Shown here: one piece after another, positions 55,947 to 64,000 of the stretch
Position numbering within the stretch: the stretch's first letter is position 1
Layout of the letters: the number at the start of each line of letters is the position of its first letter
NCBI GenBank assembly: GCA_958450325.1
Contig: OY288253.1
Coordinates: 61,566,266 to 61,630,265, forward strand
Direction: 5' to 3'
From: Agrostemma githago
Lineage: Eukaryota > Streptophyta > Magnoliopsida > Caryophyllales > Caryophyllaceae
DNA length: 64,000 nt
Notes under the pieces: model-generated
Told to the model about the DNA's origin: nothing
What the model saw: only the letters and a program-made list of their open reading frames with translations
Databases searched by the model: none
Position numbers and translations under genes: made by a program

Positions 55947-58900
55947 CTAAGGGTAGTAACGCTTCAACTGGTCCAGGTTGGTTGGGTTGACAAACTCGTT
56001 CCCGTCCAGGTCCGTCAGCATCACTGCTCCCCCTGATAGGATTTTCTTCACCAGGTATGGCCCAGCCCAATTGGGTTTGAATTTTCCCCTTGGGTCAACC
56101 GGTAGTAGAGCTCGAATAGACTTAAGGACTAGATCGCCCTCCTTGATGTGTCTGGGCCTTACTCTCTTGTTGAAGGCCCGTTGGATCCTCTTCTGGTAGA
56201 TTTGGATATTATTGAGGGCACGAGACCGTCGTTCATCTAGTAGAACCAATGAGTCATATCGTGCTCGTACCCAGTCAGCTTCGGGTACTTGGCTTTCTAG
56301 CAGAATTCTGAGGGACGGTACTTCTAACTCGACGGGCTGGACAGCTTCCATCCCATAGGTTAGGTAGTATGGCGTTGCCCCGGTTGCGGTGCGAATTGAC
56401 GTCCGGTACCCCCATAGGGCAAAAGGTATTTTGTCGGGCCAGGCCCGGTAATTATCGGCCATCTTTTTGAGTATGGTGACAATCGTTTTATTAGCCGCTT
56501 CCACTGCTCCATTCGTTTGGGGACGGTAGGGCGAGGACGTGTGCCTTTGAATTTTATATTTAGTCAGCAGGGCCGCAGTCTCGGCTTGAAAATGAGTCCC
56601 GTGATCACTGATGAATTCATGCGGGATTCCATACCGACATATTATCTTGTTTTGGATAAATTTGGCGACATGCTTAGCATTGAGAATGCGATATGATTCA
56701 GCTTCGACCCATTTGGTGAAATAGTCGATAGCTACCAAAATGAAGCAATGCCCACCGATACCCGAGGGATTTATTTTCCCGATTATGTCGATACCCCATG
56801 TTGAGAATGGCCAGGGTGACGTCATGGTATAGAGTAGCGATGACGGCATATGTTGCACATTGCCAAAGATTTGACAGTTATGACAATGTTTGACATATAG
56901 TTGACAGTCGGCCTCCATTGTATTCCAGTAATAACCGAGCCTCATGATCTTTCGGACCAACATGTGGGCATTCATATGTGGGCCGTTTTCACCGTCATGT
57001 ACTTCGGTCATAACCTTTTCGGCCTTGTATTTGTCAACACAAAGGAGAAGAGCCCCTTGTGCCGTCTTTTTGTACAGTTGTCCGTCATCAGTGCGGATGA
57101 ACTGGGTGGCTAGCCTTCGTAAGGCTTTCTTGGCTCGACCTTCCGTCCCGGGAGGATACTCTCCGTTTGTCAGGTACTTCAACACGGCTTGGTACCACGG
57201 GTTGGGATCGGTTAACTCAATGTCTTCGATGTCGCAGATGTATGCTGGCTCGGACCGTCTTTCGACGCAAATCGGCATACTAGTCACGTGGTCGGGAATA
57301 TTTAGTAAAGATGCCAATTTTGAGAGTGCATCTGCGAACTGATTTTCTTCCCGGGGCAGATGTATGTATTCTACCTTTTGGAATTGTTTCTCGAGATCCC
57401 GTACTCGTGCCTGGTAGGCCATGAGATTAGCATTTCGAGTTTTCCATTTTTGAAGTGCCTGGTTAATGACCAAGGATGAATCACCATGTACCCGGAGATT
57501 TGTGATCCCCAGATTGGCGGCGGCTTGTAGCCCGTAAATGCATGCTTCGTACTCTGCTGCATTATTAGTAACATCAAAGTCCAGTTTGATGGAGACGGGA
57601 GTATGTTCCCCTTTTGGTGAAATTAGGAGGATCCCGACTCCGAACCCTCGAAAATTAGATGCACCATCGAAGTATAAATCCCAAGTTTCAGTATCAGTAT
57701 GGAAAATATCTTCGTCTGGGAAGGACCAAGTGTCGGTGTGTCCTTCCTCGGTTATCGGGCTATCGGCGAGAAATTCAGCTACTACTCGACCCTTAATAGC
57801 CTTTAACGGCACAAATTTTAGGTCGAATTCTGCCAACATTAAGGTCCATCTAGAAATTCGGCCATTGAGGATTGGTTTTTCGAAGAGGTATTTGATCGGG
57901 TCCATCTTGGATAGCACATGGACCTCGTAACTGAGCATATAATGTCGGAGTTTCTTGGTGGCCCAGACTAGAGCCAAACACGTCTTTTCGAGCATGGTAT
58001 ATTTGCACTCATACTCTAAAAACTTTTTGCTGATGTAGTAAATGGCTCTTTCTTCGGAGTCAACTGTCTGAGCCAGCATAGCCCCCATGGCTGTCTCGGT
58101 CGTTGTTAGGTATAACGACAGAGGCAAACCGGGTTGAGGTGGCATCAAAACTGGCGGAGCAGACAGAATTTCCTTGATTTTGTCGAAAGCGGTTTGGCAC
58201 TTGTCATCCCATAGCACCCGTTCTCCTATTTTCAGTTTCTTGAAAATTGGTTCACATACCATGGTTAGCTTGGAAATGAATCGACTAATGTACTGGACTT
58301 TCCCGAGAAATCCCCTTATTTCTTTTTCGGTTTTAGGAGCTTGCATCTCGGTAATGGCTTTGATTTTAGCTGGGTCGACTTCGATACCTCGTTGGCTAAC
58401 GATATGACCCAGTAATTTGCCTGACGTTACTCCAAAACTGCATTTCTGAGGGTTTAGCCTCATGTTGTATTTGCGCAGTCGGGTGAAGAATTTTCTTAGA
58501 GCGGCGATGTGACCGTCCCGTTCTTTGGATTTGACGATCATGTCGTCTACGTAGACCTCTACCTCTTTATGCATCATGTCGTGTAGTAAAGTGGTAGCGG
58601 TCCTTTGGTATGTGGCCCCGGCATTAATGAGACCAAATGGCATGACGGTGTAGCAGTAAGTACCCCAAGGTGTAGTGAAGGTAGTCTTACTCATGTCTTC
58701 TTCCGCCATCTTGATTTGATTATACCCGGCATACCCGTCCATGAATGACAGAAGGGCATGATCGGCCGTGTTATCCACCAGTATGTCGATGTGTGGTAAC
58801 GGAAAATCATCCTTCGGGCTTGCTTTGTTAAGATCCCGAAAGTCTACGCATACCCGCACCTTACCGTCCTTTTTAGGAACCGGCACGATGTTTGCAACCC

Positions 58901-61900
58901 AGTCCGGATATTCGGACACTTGTATGAAGCCGGCTTTGAATTGTTTGTCGACTTCTTCCTTTACTTTGAGGGACCACTCGGGCCTCATCCGACGGAGCTT
59001 TTGTTTGACCGGTTTGCACCCATCTTTGATAGGTATGTGGTGCTCGGCTATTTCCCGGTCTATCCCCGGCATGTCCTTGTAGGACCATGCGAAGACATCT
59101 TTGAACTCTTGGAGGAGGTTTATGAATTGTTGCTTCTCCTCAGGGTTTAAGGATAACCCTATCTTAAGTATCCGAGGCTCTAAGGTTGTTCCCACGTTTA
59201 TGGATTCAGTCTCTTCGATTACCGGATTCCGGGATTCCCTTTGCTCGAGTTGCTCGATCAGATGTGGAGGCAAGGGTACCTGTTCGTCGGATTTCTCAAT
59301 GTCATAGCATAAATTATTTTTGAAAATGGGATTTAAAAGAGACAAGTCGTAAGCAGAACGGTTGTTATTATTGATTGAAAATTTGGAAAACAGCTCAAAG
59401 AGAGCAGCCATCTGATCATTGGTCAGAGGCGGAATTGGCAAGGCACTCGGGACAGACCCCGAAGTGCCAGCAGCAGGAATGATAGAAGGGAGAGGGGTTA
59501 CAGGAGTGACTCTAGCACCGACTTCCCTAGACTCGACCTCAGACTCTGACTCAGACTCCGACTCAGACTCGGACTCAGACTCAGGCATATCTCCCTCTCC
59601 GGTGACCAGCTTGTAGATCTTTCCTTGACTGTCAGTCCACTTGACAGTCTTCCTCCAGGCCCTTTTTCCCGTCTCGGAACCAACATCCGAGATCAGCTTG
59701 GTCGGGTCAAACCTGTTGCTGCGGAGGATCAGGTTGACCAGGTCTTCTTTTGGGGTCGGGGCTATGGTGTCTTCCCCGAAGAGCAGCCCTAGCGCGGGCT
59801 CAGCATCATTGGCTTCATCAGACTGGATGAGGGCGAACACATCATCCGGGATGTAGTTGCAATCTCGGGCCAAGTGGGTCCCGAGGTGCGTAGCATTGGG
59901 TTGGTATAGCCCAACCTGGACAGCCCCGAATACGGGTGTGACAAAGTAGTCAGACAACCGTGGGCTGTAAGGGCTCAAGTAGGTACCCTTCATAATGTTG
60001 CAGGCCTTCTCGATTCCTGCTCGGACAACGTTGTCCGGAGTGATGTCATAGCCAAGGCCGAAGTGAGAGTCTTCGTCCTTAAGGACCTCGATGATCTTCC
60101 CAGCTGGAAGGTCAGGTCGAGAGGTAGCCCCCGGAAGGTACCCTAGGTTTTGGAGCATTGTGTCAATGCTTGTGGTGAAGTAAGGTCGGAAAAGGTACTC
60201 TTCCTCAATCATCCCCACAAAGTCGAACCCCCAGAGGTCCGTGCGGCCCGTGGCGTTACAGCTAGCCACGGTCATTGGGGTTGCCTCTAAGGTAATAACA
60301 TTGTCGAGTAGAGGCATCTTGATCTTGCGGTGGAGGGTGGAGGATACAGCTTTCACCGCGTGAATCCACGGCCTTCCTAAGAGTAGGTTGAATGAGGAGG
60401 TGACATCAATCACCTGGAATTCAAGCTCCTTTTCTACTGGGCCCGTGATGATGGTCAGTTTTATGGCCCCAGCTACCGACTTTGGGCTCCCATCAAAGGC
60501 TTGGATGGTTTGAGCAGTCGGGATATAGTCGGCCTCGGTAATGCCGAGGGCTTCGGCGGTCCTTAGAGGAAGGACATTCACGGCCGACCCGTCATCAACT
60601 AGGGTCATCGGGAGGTACTTCCCCCGGCAAATCACCGTGATGTAAAGGGCTAGGTTGTGGGAGGTCCCGAATGGCGGTAGATCGGCTTCGGAAAATGTGA
60701 TCATTGGGCCTCCTACTTTGGCCTTACCCTTTAGGTGGGGTAGGACCGTGGCTACCATTTCAGCGGGGGTAGCCAGAGAGTCGATCTTGACTTGATCGAG
60801 AGCCTTTGTAAGTGCTTCTCGGTGTTCTTGAGAGCTAACAAGGAGTTGCCATATAGTGAGGTCAACTCGGGTTCTCTTCAATTGCTTCACGACGGCCGTT
60901 TCAGCGGTCGGCTCTTCAGGGGCGACTTCCATCCCGAGTGGATCGGTGATGGTTGTCGGGATAGGAGTGTCCCTAGTGCTTGTGGCTAAATAGGGACGAC
61001 CAAGGTTGCTGCTGGCTAAGACTCGAGTTTTGACTTCTCGAATCTGTTCAGGGGTGATGGGAACGGCTTCCCCTTTGGCGAGGTAGATATCATCCTCGTC
61101 ATCGAACCAGATCCCGTCCACTTGCGGGATAAAGGGGGAGATAAGGTGAGAGCAATCGATCACCTCCCCGGCAAAGATGGCATGGGAGCTGAAAGGGTTC
61201 TCCTTGTTGCTGGGCTTATCTCCGGGTAGCGGGATTTTTCCGCTTTCAATTAAGTCCTGGATCAAGTGTTTCAGCTTCCAACACTTCTCGGTATCGTGCC
61301 CATTGCCTCGGTGGTATTGGCAATAGGCCTGAGCATTGTAGTTCTTGGAGCGTCGCTCGACCGGAACTTCAGGAGTTGGGCCTATCGGTTGGATTAGGCC
61401 TTTTGAGGATAGCCTTTGTAAGGCATAAGTATAGGTAGTACCTATATCAGCGAAGACCCGAGGTGGGGTGTTCTTCTTGGACGGGGCATCTAGTAGATTA
61501 ACCGCGTCGAAAATGCTGCGGGTTGCAGCTTGAGGTTTGGTTGTGGAGGAAGAAGCCCCTTGGTAACCCTTAGCAGCGGCCTTGGTGAGGCCTTCTAGTC
61601 TCAAGTCATCTTCGATCCTCATACCCATTTCAGTGAGGGTGGTGAAGTTGGGTATGACAGCATATCGGAGGTGAACCCGGTAGGATGGGAGGAGGTTCTT
61701 AACAAAGGCCTCCACTAGAGTCTTCTCACTGGGCTTGTCGACCAGTTTCACGCTCTCGGCCCTCCAGCGTTGAAGGTATTTAGTAAAACCCTCCTTCGGC
61801 TCTTGGGCCATAACCTCCAGAGATCGCATTGTGGTTTGGATCTCGGTGTTGTCAGCATAGTTCCGAGCGAACTCGGTGGCCACATCATCCCAGGTAGGGA

Positions 61901-62363
61901 ACTTCTTCGGGTCTAGTCTGTAGTACCAGGCCCGTGGGTGTTTCTCGAGAGATGCGGCAAAAAGGTTTTTGAACATGGATGAGTCCACTCCCTTGATGGC
62001 CATGAATTCCTTGAAGGCCCGCACATGTAGTAACGGGTCCTCAGTTCCTTCGAACATGGGCAGACCTGTGAGGTTCAGGTTTGCGGGCAGCTTGTCACTC
62101 ACCGTGGAGTACTCTCGGCTATTCTCCCGGTGGATATTGTTACTCCCAGTCAAATGGACTTGTTCTTCTAGCCGGCGCACTGCGCTGACCAGTTCAGTTA
62201 TGGGCCCAGTAGTCCCGACATTAGGGGTCCCTTGCTCCACCGTAGCTAGGCGAGCAACGATGGCCACTTGGCCAGCCCTCATTTCGGTCAGTTGGGCCTC
62301 GATGTCGGTTTGCTTTGCGACCATGGCATCCAAAGCGGTTTGCAGACTGTTCAAAGTAGCCAT
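55947..62363 (-). CDS. Retand-like gag-pol polyprotein, 2138 aa, intact
   Basis: One uninterrupted minus-strand frame from ATG at 62363. Order with approximate residues: coiled N-terminus 1-80; Gag 90-250; a knuckle of the CX2HX4HX4C form (CQYHRGNGHDTEKC) near 354; aspartic protease VDDGSAVNVLP near 588; a run of Ser-Glu dipeptides near 938; reverse transcriptase FRDLNKASPKDDFPLPHID near 1184 and catalytic YVDD near 1269; RNase H (TTTETAMGAMLAQ) near 1423; a second archaeal-type RNase H (LYFDGASNFRGFGVG) near 1570; integrase HHCC near 1800-1831 and catalytic residues in GIDIIG (1863), SDHGTHF (1921) and NGAVEAANKT (1954); and a C-terminal domain ending near the stop. RH plus aRH before integrase defines the Tat lineage. 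No stop or frameshift was found, so it may be autonomous. Confidence 0.92.
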   Translation of the reverse strand: MATLNSLQTALDAMVAKQTDIEAQLTEMRAGQVAIVARLATVEQGTPNVGTTGPITELVSAVRRLEEQVHLTGSNNIHRENSREYSTVSDKLPANLNLTGLPMFEGTEDPLLHVRAFKEFMAIKGVDSSMFKNLFAASLEKHPRAWYYRLDPKKFPTWDDVATEFARNYADNTEIQTTMRSLEVMAQEPKEGFTKYLQRWRAESVKLVDKPSEKTLVEAFVKNLLPSYRVHLRYAVIPNFTTLTEMGMRIEDDLRLEGLTKAAAKGYQGASSSTTKPQAATRSIFDAVNLLDAPSKKNTPPRVFADIGTTYTYALQRLSSKGLIQPIGPTPEVPVERRSKNYNAQAYCQYHRGNGHDTEKCWKLKHLIQDLIESGKIPLPGDKPSNKENPFSSHAIFAGEVIDCSHLISPFIPQVDGIWFDDEDDIYLAKGEAVPITPEQIREVKTRVLASSNLGRPYLATSTRDTPIPTTITDPLGMEVAPEEPTAETAVVKQLKRTRVDLTIWQLLVSSQEHREALTKALDQVKIDSLATPAEMVATVLPHLKGKAKVGGPMITFSEADLPPFGTSHNLALYITVICRGKYLPMTLVDDGSAVNVLPLRTAEALGITEADYIPTAQTIQAFDGSPKSVAGAIKLTIITGPVEKELEFQVIDVTSSFNLLLGRPWIHAVKAVSSTLHRKIKMPLLDNVITLEATPMTVASCNATGRTDLWGFDFVGMIEEEYLFRPYFTTSIDTMLQNLGYLPGATSRPDLPAGKIIEVLKDEDSHFGLGYDITPDNVVRAGIEKACNIMKGTYLSPYSPRLSDYFVTPVFGAVQVGLYQPNATHLGTHLARDCNYIPDDVFALIQSDEANDAEPALGLLFGEDTIAPTPKEDLVNLILRSNRFDPTKLISDVGSETGKRAWRKTVKWTDSQGKIYKLVTGEGDMPESESESESESESESEVESREVGARVTPVTPLPSIIPAAGTSGSVPSALPIPPLTNDQMAALFELFSKFSINNNNRSAYDLSLLNPIFKNNLCYDIEKSDEQVPLPPHLIEQLEQRESRNPVIEETESINVGTTLEPRILKIGLSLNPEEKQQFINLLQEFKDVFAWSYKDMPGIDREIAEHHIPIKDGCKPVKQKLRRMRPEWSLKVKEEVDKQFKAGFIQVSEYPDWVANIVPVPKKDGKVRVCVDFRDLNKASPKDDFPLPHIDILVDNTADHALLSFMDGYAGYNQIKMAEEDMSKTTFTTPWGTYCYTVMPFGLINAGATYQRTATTLLHDMMHKEVEVYVDDMIVKSKERDGHIAALRKFFTRLRKYNMRLNPQKCSFGVTSGKLLGHIVSQRGIEVDPAKIKAITEMQAPKTEKEIRGFLGKVQYISRFISKLTMVCEPIFKKLKIGERVLWDDKCQTAFDKIKEILSAPPVLMPPQPGLPLSLYLTTTETAMGAMLAQTVDSEERAIYYISKKFLEYECKYTMLEKTCLALVWATKKLRHYMLSYEVHVLSKMDPIKYLFEKPILNGRISRWTLMLAEFDLKFVPLKAIKGRVVAEFLADSPITEEGHTDTWSFPDEDIFHTDTETWDLYFDGASNFRGFGVGILLISPKGEHTPVSIKLDFDVTNNAAEYEACIYGLQAAANLGITNLRVHGDSSLVINQALQKWKTRNANLMAYQARVRDLEKQFQKVEYIHLPREENQFADALSKLASLLNIPDHVTSMPICVERRSEPAYICDIEDIELTDPNPWYQAVLKYLTNGEYPPGTEGRAKKALRRLATQFIRTDDGQLYKKTAQGALLLCVDKYKAEKVMTEVHDGENGPHMNAHMLVRKIMRLGYYWNTMEADCQLYVKHCHNCQIFGNVQHMPSSLLYTMTSPWPFSTWGIDIIGKINPSGIGGHCFILVAIDYFTKWVEAESYRILNAKHVAKFIQNKIICRYGIPHEFISDHGTHFQAETAALLTKYKIQRHTSSPYRPQTNGAVEAANKTIVTILKKMADNYRAWPDKIPFALWGYRTSIRTATGATPYYLTYGMEAVQPVELEVPSLRILLESQVPEADWVRARYDSLVLLDERRSRALNNIQIYQKRIQRAFNKRVRPRHIKEGDLVLKSIRALLPVDPRGKFKPNWAGPYLVKKILSGGAVMLTDLDGNEFVNPTNLDQLKRYYP
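59522..59592 (-). repeat. Ser-Glu dipeptide tract within pol
   Basis: A GAGTCY-type hexanucleotide repeat encodes about eight SE dipeptides in the hinge between the protease region and reverse transcriptase. It is an acidic low-complexity linker, likely variable in length between copies. Confidence 0.9.
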
Positions 62364-63537
62364 TCTTCGAGCGTGTCTGGTTGCCGGTGGCCTGTCTGTA
62401 AGAACACCGCGTAATCAGAAACCGAACCCAGTCTTGGAATAAAAGGAAACAGCACATCCCGAGTGACCCGAAAAAGAAAGGACTAAGCGGACAAGACTCG
62501 AGAAAGACATCTAGACGGATGACTCGTGGGTGGTATAACTTCCTTAGGATTTCGGTTTTGTGGGCCTAATCCTGTTCGAAGGAAGGTCCACGTGAGATTA
62601 CTCCCCAGACTTTTGACTCGAGTGTATGGACGGACCTTCCTTTGTAGGGGTATGCCCTACGCGGGTTGGTCGTGCCTTGACAGATAAGGCGGACTTGGGA
62701 AAAGGGGGGGAAACTCGTGATATAAGATCGACGGAGTTTCGACGCTATAAACCTTCTACGTACTATGCAAAGACCCGACACACGGATAGACGGTAGGTCC
62801 TATAATAAGGAAGGTTTATTTTAGGAAAGTTGAAAGTTGAAGTTCGAATGCAAAATGAACGAATTTCCGAAAGTTTTGAAAACTGAAAACGGAATTTCGA
62901 AAACCGGGATTAGAATTTTGAAAAGGAAAATTCCGAAAATCAAGGTGATGGGGGTGGAAATTCGAGAATTGAAACGGACAGCATGCCGACTACAGAAAGG
63001 ATGTTTTGAGTCAAATCGTTGATCCTAAATTTCGGCGGCATTCCGAGTTTTGAAAATTGGGTATTTTGAAAAGGATGAGTCCCAAAATGGGCAGCATTTC
63101 GGGTTTTTCGAAAGGTGGGTATTTTTGGAAAGATGCATTTTTGAAATGACGGTTTTTGAAAAATGACACGGAAACCAAGTAGCACGTAGTCAAACAAGCA
63201 TTATAACGACGCTCATGTATGCTTTACGCTAAGTCTCGGTCGGTCAAAATAGGGTCTATACCAACAACGATGGCTTTCTCATGTGATGGACGGACTCCCT
63301 AAGCCGAGTTGGTCTTAGGACATGCCGCAAAACCGAGACGAGTTCCACCATCGATGTCTTTAGCGCACCCATGTAGGAATGCACCGTGGTATAGTGGGAC
63401 GTCGGTCACAAGTAACCGGCCCGGGCAAAATTTGGGTTATGCATGAATCATTAAACTAATGCGCGCACACTAATATTCGAACGATTTCTCTTCGAGTCTC
63501 ACCCTAGGAACCCCGATGACATGTGGTACATCAGGTA
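62364..63537 (-). other. Leader of the Retand-like element
   Basis: About 1.2 kb between the primer site and gag. Only short frames are seen and no recognisable ORF1, which sets it apart from Ogre elements that carry an extra ORF before gag. A run of GAAAATTGGG/TTTTGAAAA-type phrases occurs at 62840-63170. Packaging signals would be expected here but none can be named. Confidence 0.6.
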
Positions 63538-63555
63538 TCCCCAGCGGAGTTGCCA
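63538..63555 (-). other. Primer binding site of the Retand-like element
   Basis: On the minus strand TGGCAACTCCGCTGGGGA starts three bases after the 5' LTR end. It is neither initiator Met-tRNA nor the GGCGCC type. Tat/Ogre elements often use Arg-tRNA, but I cannot confirm the tRNA from sequence alone. Confidence 0.75.
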
Positions 63556-63558
63556 AAT

Positions 63559-64000
63559 TGTGGACATGACGTAGGTCCACCCCGACGCGGCCACGCGCGG
63601 GTTTGGGTAGGCGAATGAGTCTCGTGGTGAGATTGTTCTCGGGTTCGAAATTTAAGTCAAAATGGAGTCGCCACCGAATTTTGTGGTTATTCGGAACCAT
63701 ACGAGCCCACTCTATGTCGTTATGGGCTATACACAAAGTAAGCCCACTCCGATTTCAGAGTTCATTGGGCTCGTCCCTTTGCATTGCGATACCGATACCA
63801 TCTACACCGGCATCGTGTAAAGAATGACTCTCGTTCGCCAAGGGTTTCGGACATCCGGAAACCAGAGGTTCTGAGTAAGGGGTGAGGGTACGTGTTGGGA
63901 AGCCCACTAAGGACACCCAACCCCGCCCGCACATGGCGGCCTCTACTAAGACATCGTTCGTGTTCGTGATACGCGCGCTAGTAAAATAATGAAATGATAT
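63559..64000 (-). repeat. 5' LTR of the Retand-like element, partial
   Basis: The 3'-terminal 442 bp of the 5' LTR, identical base for base to 50202-50643. The remaining 2.2 kb lies beyond the window. Confidence 0.97.

Larger units (their letters stand above)
50202..64000 (-). mobile_element. Young Retand-like (Tat lineage) Ty3/gypsy element
   Basis: In minus-strand order: 5' LTR (63559 onward, cut by the window edge), primer site (63538-63555), leader, gag-pol (62363-55947), an antisense gene (53695-55548 on the plus strand), polypurine tract (52851-52866), and 3' LTR (52850-50202, 2649 bp). The internal region is 10.7 kb, so the full element is about 16 kb. A second, archaeal-type RNase H before integrase and an antisense ORF between pol and the 3' LTR are known features of Tat/Retand elements. 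The visible 442 bp of the 5' LTR is identical to the 3' LTR. Confidence 0.9.

Overview
The window is nuclear DNA of a flowering plant (eudicot). It shows many small exons with GT-AG introns, long transposon-filled introns, low gene density, and nested Ty3/gypsy elements of the Athila, CRM and Tat/Retand types. A Caryophyllales, perhaps Caryophyllaceae, source is likely because of the Retand-like element, but this is inference and no species is assigned.

Layout. Bases 1-13.5 kb are transposon-rich and gene-free: two Helitron 3' ends, a Stowaway-type MITE, a 2.4 kb solo LTR of a Retand-like element with a perfect 5-bp target duplication, a Harbinger-type MITE with a tRNA-derived SINE inside it, and a near full-length but broken L1-type LINE. 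Bases 13956-27595 hold a 21-exon gene for a B3-type mitotic cyclin (CYCB3;1-like, 629 aa by my splicing). Its introns carry LINE, LTR and MITE debris. After about 3.8 kb of gene-poor DNA comes a two-exon minus-strand gene (31367-33797) for a 480-aa 2-oxoglutarate/Fe(II)-oxygenase-like protein.

From 35002 to the right edge the DNA is one nested stack. A CRM/Reina-type chromovirus with an open polyprotein frame (5' LTR 35002-35704) is interrupted 21 bp into its 3' LTR by an Athila-type element (39978-50201). That element's pol is cut off and contains an orphan LTR. It is in turn interrupted 250 bp into its own 3' LTR by a young, intact Retand-like element on the minus strand (50202 to beyond 64000), with a 2138-aa gag-pol. 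Between pol and its 3' LTR the Retand element carries an antisense, spliced plant-mobile-domain-like gene with its own TATA box and poly(A) signal.

The most unusual signal is a shared architecture. Three different LTR types in the stack (Athila, orphan LTR, Retand) each carry short CG-centred palindromes just upstream of the LTR TATA box. The palindrome sequence differs between families, but in all of them the copies come in pairs with centres 19-23 bp apart (about two helical turns), usually three pairs per array. The Athila palindrome also recurs six times inside the gag reading frame, mostly at 21-bp steps. The Retand palindrome recurs six times inside the intron of the antisense gene.
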